Origin: an uncultured Erysipelotrichaceae bacterium
Lineage (GTDB): Bacteria > Bacillota_I > Bacilli_A > RF39 > UBA660
Length of the DNA stretch: 55,780 nucleotides
NCBI GenBank assembly: GCA_902767245.1
Contig: CACXGO010000008.1
Location: 1-55,780, forward strand
Reading direction: 5' to 3'
Shown in pieces: positions 27,079-37,300 of this stretch; position 1 is the stretch's first letter, and every line of letters begins with the position of its first letter. The notes under the pieces were generated by a model that was given only the letters and a program-made list of their open reading frames with translations, had not been told where the DNA came from and did not search any database. A program made the translations under genes and the position numbers.

Positions 27079-29232
27079 CTAGATTTTTAAAGGATTAAAA
27101 TCAATATCAACATTGATATTTTTTTGATTATTATATTTGTTTTTTATATAAATAATACTATCCTTCACATCAATATCATTTTTATATTTTAAAATTATTT
27201 GATAATAATAAATATTATTTACTTTTGGCATCATTGATGGACTTGGACCTAGGATATAGACATTATTCAATTTGCTTTTCAAAAATGAATCTATTTTTAA
27301 ACTTTCCGCTTTTACAATTTCTTCATTTTTACCACTTATTTTTATAAGTAATAGATTGTAGTATGGTGGATAATTAAGTTTTTTTCTGATTTTTAATTCT
27401 TCTTTTATATAGGCATCGTAATTATTGTTTGCTGCTTCTTTTACACTATAGTGATCCTTATTAAAAACTTGAATAAAAACTTCTCCTATTTTTTCACCCC
27501 TGCCACTTCTTCCAGCAATTTGATTTAAAAGTGCAAAAGTTCTTTCGCCAGCTCTAAAATCAGGTACATTAAGGGAAGCATCACCATTTACAACACCAAC
27601 CAATGTAACATTTGGAAAATCAAGTCCTTTTGCAATCATTTGAGTTCCAACTAAAATATCGTATTTTTGATTCAAAAAATCTTCAATTATTTTTTCATGA
27701 GAACCTTTTTTAGATGTAGTATCAACATCCATCCTAATAATCCTTGCTTTAAAAAGTTTATTGATTTCTTCTTCTAATTTTTGAGTTCCAAGTCCAAAAT
27801 AATCAATATTTTTACTTTTACAGTTCGGACATATATGTGGAACTGATGAAGCATAACCACAATAGTGACAACGCATTACATTTGCTGATTTATGATAAAC
27901 TAAAGGAATATCACATGCTTTACATTTTAGTGTAAATCCACAATCATGACATGTAACATTAGTTGAGTATCCTCGACGATTTAAAAGGATTATAACTTGC
28001 TCTTTATTCTTTAATCTTAATTCTATTGCGTCAATTAATTCTTTAGCTAAAATTCTATAACCCTTTTTTATTTCTTCTTTCATATCAATTAAATATGTTT
28101 TAGGCATATTTTTATTTACGCGATTTTTCATTTCAATTAAACCATAAATACCTGTATAAGCCCTAACATAACTTTCAACTGAAGGTGTTGCGCTTCCAAG
28201 AATCATTAATGCATTATGCTTTTTAGCTCGCCATAATGCAATATCAATTGTATTATATTTCGGATTATTTTCTTGTTTATATGAATCAGAATGTTCTTCA
28301 TCAATAATTATTAAACCAAGACTAGTTAAAGGAGCAAAAATAGCACTACGAGCCCCAATTACAACTTTTACTTCTCCTCTTTCAATTTTACGCCATTCAT
28401 CATATTTTTCGCCATCAGATAACCCGCTATGTAAAATAGCAATGTTACCTTCAAAACGATTTTCAAATCGACTCACTAATTGTGGTGTTAAACTTATTTC
28501 AGGAACCAATACAATTACTTCTTTTCCTTGATCTAATACCTTTTTAATAACTTGCATATAGACTTCTGTTTTCCCACTGCCGGTTACTCCATGAAGTAAA
28601 AAAGGTGAAAATTTATTCAAATTACTATTTAAAGTGTTAATTGCATTTTCTTGTTCTTTTGTTAAAACAATTTTGTTATTTTCTTCATTTAAAACATGTT
28701 TTTTTAAGCGATATTCTTCTTCTTTTATTTCTTTTAAAACTTCTTTTTTTATTAGTGTTTTTAAAATATTTTGATTTTTAATATCTTTTTTTAAAACTTT
28801 TTTATTTTTTAAAATAAAATCATATATTTCTTGTTGTTTTAAAGTAAGTTTTAATTCATTTTTATTTACAACAATATAAGTTAAATACTTTTTATTAATA
28901 GTTATTTTTTTATGAACTTTCAAAGCTGTTGGAAGCATTGTTTGATAAGCGCTTATTAAATTACATAAAGTTTTTTTAGATATATATTTACCTAATAACA
29001 GTAATTCTCCATTTAAAACAGGTTTTTCATCAATAATAGCAATAATATCTTTTACTTCATAATCAACATTTATAGCAAAATCCATGACAAAGCCTTCTAA
29101 TTCACGATTTTGAAATGGAACAATGACGCGCTTTCCAATTTCAATTTCATTTTTTAGTTTTTCAGGAACTTTATATGTAAATGTCTTATCAACTTTCCAT
29201 GCTTTTATTTCAACTAAAACTTCAATAAACAA
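27079..29232 (-). CDS. priA: Primosomal protein N' (replication restart helicase)
   Basis: 3'-5' helicase that restarts stalled replication forks, 717 residues. The N-terminal DNA-binding domain (VDKTFTYKVPEKL...GKRVIVPFQNRE) is followed by Walker A GVTGSGKTEVYMQ, the DEEH box, GSATPS and the zinc-binding cysteines (CHDCGFTLKC, CHYCGYASSVPHICPNC), then QRAGRGGR-type NQIAGRSGRG. The start is a TTG at 29232, set by AGGTGAT just upstream; the longer frame to 29241 begins inside that site. Confidence 0.95.
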   Translation of the reverse strand: MFIEVLVEIKAWKVDKTFTYKVPEKLKNEIEIGKRVIVPFQNRELEGFVMDFAINVDYEVKDIIAIIDEKPVLNGELLLLGKYISKKTLCNLISAYQTMLPTALKVHKKITINKKYLTYIVVNKNELKLTLKQQEIYDFILKNKKVLKKDIKNQNILKTLIKKEVLKEIKEEEYRLKKHVLNEENNKIVLTKEQENAINTLNSNLNKFSPFLLHGVTGSGKTEVYMQVIKKVLDQGKEVIVLVPEISLTPQLVSRFENRFEGNIAILHSGLSDGEKYDEWRKIERGEVKVVIGARSAIFAPLTSLGLIIIDEEHSDSYKQENNPKYNTIDIALWRAKKHNALMILGSATPSVESYVRAYTGIYGLIEMKNRVNKNMPKTYLIDMKEEIKKGYRILAKELIDAIELRLKNKEQVIILLNRRGYSTNVTCHDCGFTLKCKACDIPLVYHKSANVMRCHYCGYASSVPHICPNCKSKNIDYFGLGTQKLEEEINKLFKARIIRMDVDTTSKKGSHEKIIEDFLNQKYDILVGTQMIAKGLDFPNVTLVGVVNGDASLNVPDFRAGERTFALLNQIAGRSGRGEKIGEVFIQVFNKDHYSVKEAANNNYDAYIKEELKIRKKLNYPPYYNLLLIKISGKNEEIVKAESLKIDSFLKSKLNNVYILGPSPSMMPKVNNIYYYQIILKYKNDIDVKDSIIYIKNKYNNQKNINVDIDFNPLKI

Positions 29233-29271
29233 CTTTATCACCTAGTAATATTATAACATGTTTAAAATGAA

Positions 29272-29296
29272 AAATAATACCATTTAGGTATTATTT
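29272..29296 (-). terminator. Terminator of spoIVA
   Basis: Minus strand AAATAATACC-TAAAT-GGTATTATTT, then a T-rich tail. The stem overlaps the spoIVA stop codon. Confidence 0.8.
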
Positions 29297-30770
29297 AAAT
29301 AACAAAAGCAATTAAATTATTTGAGCCTTTATTAACAACTTTAGTTAAAGTTTGTTGAAGTTTAAATCTTATGTTTTCTGGCATCAAATTAATTTTTGAT
29401 TGAATTCCTTCTTGAACTATGACGTCTAAACTACGACCAAATATTTCACTTTTCCATATTGATGATGCATCTTTGTCATAATCTTTCATAATATAATCAA
29501 TTAATTCTTTACTTTGAACTTCACTTCCAATGATTGGTTCAAATGTTGATTCAACATCAATTCTAATCATATGAATAGATGGTGCAACCGCTTTTAGTTT
29601 TATACCATATCTTCCATTTTGTTTAATGATTTCAGGATTATCAAGTTTCATATCAGCAAGTCTTGGAAATGCAACACCATAACCTGTTGCTTTAACCATT
29701 TTTAAGGCGTTCATAACTTCACTATATTCACCCTTTGATTCGCTGTATTCTTGAAAGATATTAAGTAAATCTGCACGATTTTTAATATTAACACCAATTA
29801 TATTTCTTAGTGTTTCTTTATAAAGATTTGGATCTGCTTCTAAATTAATTGTCACTTCGCCATTGGCTGGATCAACATTAGATATATATGATTTACTTAT
29901 TTGCTCACAATTGATAAAATGTTTTGTAATATTTTCAATATCTCTTAATTTATCTACTTCAACAACACTCTCTTTAATTTTATCAATGAAAACTTTCTTA
30001 AGTTCATTATTTGGTTTTAATGCTGCTATCCAATCTGGCATATTGACATTAACTGAAATAATTGGAAATTCATATAAAGCTTCTCTTAAAATTGAATACA
30101 TATCTTGTTCATTCATATTTTCAACACTAATTGGAATTACTGGAACATTGTATTCTTCTTTTAAACTTTCACTAATTCGCATTGTTTCAGGTAATGATGG
30201 ATGAACTGAGTTTAAAATAACAATAAATGGTTTCCCAATTTCTTTTAATTCATTTATAACTCTTGCTTCAGCATCAACATAATCATTTCTTGAAAGTTCA
30301 CCAATAGAACCATCAGTTGTAACAACAATTCCAATTGTAGCATGCTCTTTAATTACTTTTTCTGTTCCAATTTCAGCGGCTTCAATAAATGGAATTTCTT
30401 CAGTATACCAAGGAGTTCGTACCATTCTTGGTCCATTTTCATCTTCATAACCCTTGGCATTTGGAATAACATAACCAACGCAATCAACTAGTCTTACATT
30501 CATTTCTACTTCATCAATTTTTAATTTAGCAGCTTGGGAAGGCACAAATTTAGGTTCAATTGTCATAATTGTTTTACCTTGTGAACTTTGTGGTACTTCA
30601 TCAAGAGTTCTTTTTTTCTCATATTCATCAGCTATATTAGGAATTATTAAATTTTCAACAACTTTTTTAATAAATGTACTTTTTCCTGTTCTTACGGCAC
30701 CAACAACACCAAAATATATATCGCCTTTAGTACGAAGAGCAATATTTTTTATTATTTCTTCTTTATTCAT
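29295..30770 (-). CDS. spoIVA: Stage IV sporulation protein A
   Basis: Mother-cell ATPase that polymerises on the forespore outer membrane and forms the basement layer of the spore coat. The 491-residue length matches the family. Walker A is GAVRTGKSTFI (about residues 24-34), followed by DCVGYVIPNAKGY and TDGSIGELSR. The C-terminal segment LMPENIRFKLQQTLTKVVNKG is typical. The SpoVID/SipL-like partner lies elsewhere in the window. A sigma-E-like promoter lies just upstream. Confidence 0.96.
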   Translation of the reverse strand: MNKEEIIKNIALRTKGDIYFGVVGAVRTGKSTFIKKVVENLIIPNIADEYEKKRTLDEVPQSSQGKTIMTIEPKFVPSQAAKLKIDEVEMNVRLVDCVGYVIPNAKGYEDENGPRMVRTPWYTEEIPFIEAAEIGTEKVIKEHATIGIVVTTDGSIGELSRNDYVDAEARVINELKEIGKPFIVILNSVHPSLPETMRISESLKEEYNVPVIPISVENMNEQDMYSILREALYEFPIISVNVNMPDWIAALKPNNELKKVFIDKIKESVVEVDKLRDIENITKHFINCEQISKSYISNVDPANGEVTINLEADPNLYKETLRNIIGVNIKNRADLLNIFQEYSESKGEYSEVMNALKMVKATGYGVAFPRLADMKLDNPEIIKQNGRYGIKLKAVAPSIHMIRIDVESTFEPIIGSEVQSKELIDYIMKDYDKDASSIWKSEIFGRSLDVIVQEGIQSKINLMPENIRFKLQQTLTKVVNKGSNNLIAFVI

Positions 30771-30791
30771 TTAATCACTCTCTTTCATTTA

Positions 30792-30819
30792 AGAATATGA
30801 ATAAAAAATAATAATATGA
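30792..30819 (-). promoter_or_regulatory. Candidate sigma-E promoter of spoIVA
   Basis: Minus strand TCATATT (30813-30819), 13 bases, then CATATTCT (30792-30799). This resembles the sigma-E consensus (ATA-type -35, about 14 bases, CATACAnT). Its position about 21 bases before the spoIVA ATG fits; spoIVA is under sigma-E control in Bacillus. Confidence 0.6.
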
Positions 30820-30869
30820 AAAAATTCCTTTTTTTTATACTAATTATATAACTTCATCAACAATTTTGC

Positions 30870-30898
30870 TTGTGTTTTTTTACTATTCAATATATAAT
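30870..30898 (+). promoter_or_regulatory. Promoter of the lipoprotein gene
   Basis: TTGTGT (30870-30875), 17 bases, TATAAT (30893-30898), placed 16 bases before the ATG at 30915. The -10 is perfect and the -35 weak. Confidence 0.5.
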
Positions 30899-30914
30899 AC
30901 TAATAGGAGGCACT

Positions 30915-31229
30915 ATGAAAAAATATTTTTTAGGAGTATTTCTTTTGTTATCGATATTGCTGATTACGGGATGTAAAAAAAATATAGTTGGCAGATGGAG
31001 AGCTGTTACGACAAATAATGAGTATTATTATTTATTTAATAAAGATAAAACGTGTTCATATGAAATGCTTGCTGCAAGACTTGATTGCACTTATGAAGCA
31101 AATGATGGAAAATTAACTATTCAATTTAAAGGTAATGAAAAACCAAATAATTATGAATATAGATTTGAAGAAGATAATCTAATTATTAAAGATAATACTG
31201 GTAGGGATAATAAATTTATTAAAGAATAA
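30915..31229 (+). CDS. Small lipoprotein (DUF5640-like)
   Basis: A 104-residue protein with a type II signal peptide: MKKYFLGVFLLLSILLITGC, with the lipobox ITGC at residues 17-20. The mature part is a small beta-barrel-like domain (VGRWRAVTT...YYLFNKDKTCSYEM...YEANDGKLTIQFKG...YRFEEDNLIIKD), a pattern seen in DUF5640-type proteins. Two further cysteines could form a disulfide. The ATG follows ATAGGAGG; a longer frame starting at 30870 is not supported. It is divergent from spoIVA. Function unknown. Confidence 0.8.
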   Translation: MKKYFLGVFLLLSILLITGCKKNIVGRWRAVTTNNEYYYLFNKDKTCSYEMLAARLDCTYEANDGKLTIQFKGNEKPNNYEYRFEEDNLIIKDNTGRDNKFIKE

Positions 31230-31259
31230 AAATCTTGTTTAAAAAAGCAAGATTTTTTT
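31229..31259 (+). terminator. Terminator of the lipoprotein gene
   Basis: AAAATCTTG, ten-base loop, CAAGATTTT, then Ts. It starts at the stop codon. Confidence 0.8.
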
Positions 31260-31264
31260 ATATG

Positions 31265-31301
31265 AAAAAAAGGAATGTTTTTTATAAAACAATCCTTTTT
31301 T
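31265..31301 (-). terminator. Terminator of the giant phosphatase gene
   Basis: Minus strand AAAAAAGGATTGTTTT, three bases, AAAAACATTCCTTTTTTT. One mismatch occurs in the middle of the stem, and a T7 tract completes it. It lies just after the stop codon. Confidence 0.75.
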
Positions 31302-31304
31302 ATT

Positions 31305-34300
31305 TTAATGAATAATTGCATTTCTAAATGCTGTTAACAATGTATCATCATCTGCCGCACGCTCGTATGTATACCAAGCATAAATATCAGCATTTGTTGG
31401 ATATGACTTATACATTGAATAGAATCTTGGATTAATACTAGATCCACTTAAATAATCATGGAAACGTGAACGATTTGTAAGTCCAAAGAAATAACTTAAT
31501 TCATAATCTCTTAAACGGTCTTCTTCAGATACTCCTAAAAGTCCTTCTAAGAAATATGCAATTGTTCCTGTTCTATCTGTACCAATTGTACAGTGGAAGA
31601 AGATATTATCACCAGGATCAACTCCGTTGCCAACAACATAAGTCATAATTTGCTTGATAGCAGCTTTAAGGAGACGATACTCTGTTAAATGGGTTTTTCC
31701 ACAAGAGTTACCATTATTAAGACTTGGTTCAGCAGATTCTAAAGGTAAATAATCTGTTGGTTCTGGATGAATATGATAATTAGTTACAACAATATCAGTA
31801 TGGCTTTGTTTTGTACCTATATCAAAATCATCTAAACGATATTGACTTGGATTATCACTATCACTTCTTAAGTCTATTTCTCGGTTAATTCCTAATTTAG
31901 TTAAATCAGTAATACCTTGAGAAGTAATTAACTGAGCCCCACGATATAGTCTTCCATAATCAATTGTTCCATTTACTGTATTTCCAGTTACAAGATCTGT
32001 ATAACTTACAGCTAAACCACCTAAATCACGAAGATTTCTAACATCAGTTTTAAGTGTTCTTCTTGCTCCTGTTGCAGTAACAACACCATATTTGGTATTA
32101 TCAGTTGCTGATTCCCAATAATATGTTTTACCAGGAATCATATTATAGATAACACCCCCACTAGAAGTTACATATGTGACTACACTTCCTTTAACTCCAT
32201 TGTCATATGAATATACAACTAAGTTATCAGATAATCCTGTATCAAATTCTTTTTGATAATCACATCTTGTTCCAGCCCCTGGTGACGTACAAGTATTAGC
32301 TCCATTACATGCTGAACAATTATTATTTGTAAATATTGTATTTAAGCTACTTGTGAATGCACTATGGTTATCATTACTAATGTCATTATCTTGATTAACG
32401 GCTATTGCTGAATCAGCAGCTACATATGAACTTACATTAGAGAAATATGTGCTAAGTGCATCACTAAGAATGTTATGTGTAACTGGTGTAAGTGAAGACA
32501 CATATGTTGTCCATTTTGCATACAATGTCATTTCTCCAGCTGTATCTGGTGTAATTGTAGTAAATGGTGTTGTTAAAGTAGAGTCATACCAACCATCAAA
32601 GTTAGCTATTCCATTTGTTGGTGTTGGTAAATCGCTAGTTGTAATGGCTTCATTAAGATCAAAATCTATGTAACTAGGCGAAACTGTACCTTCACCGGCA
32701 TTAAAGTTAATACGGTATTTCGCTGGTTGTTCAAGTGTATAATACAACGTGTAATAGTCCCCATCTGTACCAGTTTGTCTTGCTGAGCCTGTTTCGGTTC
32801 CAGTTATTTTATTAAAATCATTAACTGCCTGATTATTTGTTTTACCTTTAATAATTCCATCATATATTGAATAACTAACGGTTGAATTAATACCATATTT
32901 GTCACCTTGGATTACTGGGTTTGTTACATCATAAGTACCATTATTAGTACCAATAGTTAAAGGTCCACCATTATTTTCAATGGCTGATGATGTTGTTGAT
33001 TGAGATATTATTGTTCCACCAGTAATGGTTATAGAGTTTGTGCTAGCTTTATTATAAATAGCACCCATATTAGAATTAGCAAGTTGTTTAACAATTCCTC
33101 CAGACATAGTAGTCGATGCACTACCACTTGCATTTTGAACAACCGCACGTTCTGATGCAACTGATGTTAATTCACCACCACTTATAAATACATTACCAAC
33201 GTTATATATAGCAGCACGATCATTTGTATTTTCAATTAATCCACCATCAATATATAAATTACGTCCTGCTGAATTTTCTAGAGTCGCAAGAGTACTTTTT
33301 CCACAACTATATGTACCACTTATTATTCTTAAGGTACCACCTTCGTTCATAATCAATTGTTTTGTTGTAGAATTGCCACATGTTACTGAATAGTTACCAC
33401 CATTTAAAATAACACTTCTACCAGATGATACCTTAGATTGACCAGACGGATTAACTATATTTTGTAATAATTTTACTTCTGTTGCTACTCCTGATGTCGG
33501 TACAGCATTAAATGCTGCTTGAAGAGTTGTATAATAACTAGCATCTTGACCAGCAACATAAACTGCAGCAACATATGTATTGGATACCCATTTTGCTTTA
33601 TAAATCATATCACCTGTAACGGTTGCAGATGTATCAAGCGGTGTTGAAGTTAATGTTTCATTAGCCTCATCATACAAATACCATCTATCAAACACATAAT
33701 TAGTTTTCGTTGGATCTGATGGTAAGATTACATCTGAATCATCGATTGATGATCCAACAGGTACTTGAATTTCTGTCTCTTGATTACCATTAACTGGATC
33801 AAAAGTTACAGTATAAGAGTTTACAACATTAACAGTTATTGTTCTTGTTGCACCTGATTCAATACCAGTTAGTGTTAATGTAATTGAGCCAACATCAACA
33901 CCGATTATCGTTTTCCCTGTAACTTCAACATAATTAGTATTACTTGATGAAAGTGTATAATCTTCAACTAATCCACTATCACCTGTTGCAGTAACAACTA
34001 CTTGTTTATTACTACCTACTAAAAGTGATATAGGATCATCTGGAAGTGTTGCAATTGTTAAGGTCTCTTTCCAGCTTACAAGAACATCTAAATCACCATA
34101 TACTTCTGTTGCAGATGTAAATGGAGTTAAAGTATTATTATTATCATATACCCAACCATTAAATATATAGTTTGTTTTTGTTTGATTAGCAGGCATTTCA
34201 GTATCAACTGTTTCACCTGATTCAACTTCAACTGTTTTAATAACAGTATTGCCATCTTTAAATCTAACTGTATATTTTAATACATCAGCAGATACTGGTA

Positions 34301-37300
34301 CTTGAATAGTTGCCCCAGATAAGCTACCAGTGACAGTAATATATGTATCACCAATAGCTACTCCAGTTACTTGCCCACTACTATTTACTGTTGCATAGTT
34401 TGTATTAGCAGAAGTAAATGTACAATCTTCAACCTCATCCCCTTGAATAGTGGGACTTAAAGTTATCTGTCCTGTATTTCCAACTATAACTTTAAATGGA
34501 GTTGGACTTGTAGTTACTGTAGCATAACTAACTTTTTCTTTCCAAGTAGCAACTACATTGATATCTCCAGTTACCATTGTTGAAGTAGTAAATGGTGTAG
34601 AAGTATCTCCATTTATATACCATGTATTAAATACATAGTTTGAATTAGTTGGTGTAGGCATATCATTAGCAGCAATTGAACTTCCAGATACAACTTGTAC
34701 TGTATCTATAAGTGTCGAATGCTCTAAATCATTTGGATTATAATCTGCATCATAGAATTTTACTGTATTCATTATTTGAGTTACTGTTACTGTTACAGTT
34801 CTAGTATCACCTGATAACTCACCAGTTATTGTAATCGTTGCTGTTCCAACATTAACGGCATGTACTGTTCCATCACTATCAACTGTAGCAACACTTGTAT
34901 CACTTGATGAATATGTAACTGATTCTATATCATTTTCTTCGAATTCTATTGTATCAGTAGTATTTATTTGGATAGTCATTGCAGTATCCATTGTTGCATT
35001 ACTAACACTCTGTACCCACCTAGCATATGCAGTAAATGGTCCTGTAACAACCGTTGCACTTGTAACTGGTTGCAATAAATCGCCATCAATAAACCATCCA
35101 GCGAAATAATATCCTTGTTTTGGACTTGGTGTTGGTAAATCACTACCGATTTCTGTACCATTATCTACAGTAACAGGAATTGCTGTTCCACCACTTTCTT
35201 CATAGAAATTTATAGTTATACTTGGTGCAAGTAAATATGCTGCGTGATAACTTACACCTTCAACGCTGACTGTTCCATCAGTTTTAAAATCAATTCCATC
35301 TGGTTTAGTTACAGAAGTTGTACTAATTGCCTGTGTTTGAGAATAAGCTTCAAATATTCCGTCGTAAACTTGGACTACAGCAGTAGCGGCAGTTCTTTCA
35401 AGGCCATATCTTTGTCCACGTAATACCGGTGTTGAAATATCAATAACATCATCATCAGTACCAATTCTTGTTGTTGCGCCACCTTTTCTAGCAATAACAG
35501 CGCTCCATCCTTTAGAAACAATCGTTCCACCAGTTATAATAAGTGTTCCACCGTTGTTATCAACGGCTGCTCTTGTGTCACCAGTTCCGGAAACATTTTC
35601 TAAATAAGCATTACCACTTATAGTAACTGTTCCGCTTTCTGAATAAACCGCTTGCCCTTTAGTCACATTATGAGCAATAATTTCACCACCAGAAATATTT
35701 AATATACCATTTGATTTATTATTAATTCCTGCACTTTGGCCATAACTATTTAAAGTACCACCAGTTATGTTTACTGTTCCACCAATATTTTCAATAACAA
35801 GGAATTCATTAGTTCCGTTTGAAGAAGGGTTAGTTAAAGTTCCACCTGAAATATTTAATGTGGCTCCAGATCTATTTCTTATTAACTGCGTTGCCGTTGT
35901 CAAAGAAGGAGTTGTTATAGTTCCACTTACGATATTTAATTTTCCTTCGTTGATTATCAAATCAGTAGATCCACTTATAGTACGATTCCCGCCTACAAGT
36001 TCAACCCATTTATCACTAGGAATTGTAACTGTTTCAGATAATGTTACATTTCTTAATAATGTTACAGTAGTTGCTGACTGTGTTCCAACAGGCACAGCAT
36101 CTATTGCTTCAGCAAGCGTTTCATATGGAGTCCCATTTACACTTGCAACATAAGTAGCATGCGCCCAAGCTGCAAAAATTGTTATATCATCGGTTATTGG
36201 TTCCGTTTCATCGAATGGTTCAGTAAGTCCAGAATCCGTATACCAACCATCAAACGAATGATCTTGATAAACGGCTGTTGGAATATCATTTGAATCTATT
36301 GTATCTCCTGTATCAACTATTACATCAAAAGTACTTTCACCATCAATTGTTCCACCATTAGCATTAAAAGTAACAGTACTTGTTGGTTTTGGTGCCCACT
36401 TTGCATGAAGTGTCATGTTTCCTGTTACAATAGTTGATGAGTTTACTGGTATTGAGTACTCACCATTGACATAACTAGCATACCAACCATCAAAGTTATA
36501 GTGTTCTTTAGTAGTTGTATCAATTGTTCCAATTGCTTCGCCTTCATATCTTTTGAATCCAGAAACAAGTGTTCCACCATGAGTTTCAAAAGTAATATCA
36601 TATCTTTCAGCATTTACATATCCTTCAAAAGCACTGATTGGAATTTCAATAACAGGACGAGCTGTGTTTTCACTTGTAGCAGCTACACTCATGAGTGCTA
36701 CTGAACCAGTTTGAATTCGATAATGTTGACCATTATCAATTTGCATCCAAATTCCAGCACGGCCTAAACTGCTTGATTGAAATCTTGAATTTTCAAACAA
36801 AAACCATTTTTGACAATTATTAAAATATTGAGGACCAACTACTGTTGTAGGTGGGTTTGGAAATGGTCTAGAAATTGCTCCACAAACAGTTTCAACTTCT
36901 TCTAAAGTAATAAACCTAGTTATATTTCCGTTATTAGAAGAAAAACCGATAAGTGATGGATTAGTCCACGTACTTGATGTAGGCAGATGCGTTAAAGCAG
37001 TATCATAGCCATCTGATCCAATGTTATTATTATGTTGACTATCTATTCTACCATTTGCATCAAAACTTGTATAATATATTAAAGTAGCTGTATTTTCAGA
37101 ATTGTTGTTTATATTTTCTTTTAAGAAATAAAATCTTTCAGTATATTTTCCATATTGATCTTGTGGATCATAAGTACCATCATTATTAACATCGCAATCG
37201 TAGGCATCACCAGCAATTGGACTATTTTGGCCATAAGTTGTACCATAAGTAATAATATTGTTAGTTGTTTTGTTAAATCCTGTGCCAGATGTTGTACATC

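Noticed and set aside
32449-36704. Plus-strand open frames opposite the giant gene (for example 35767-36153)
   Set aside because: They lie wholly inside a clear coding gene, lack plausible ribosome binding sites and show no protein-like features of their own.
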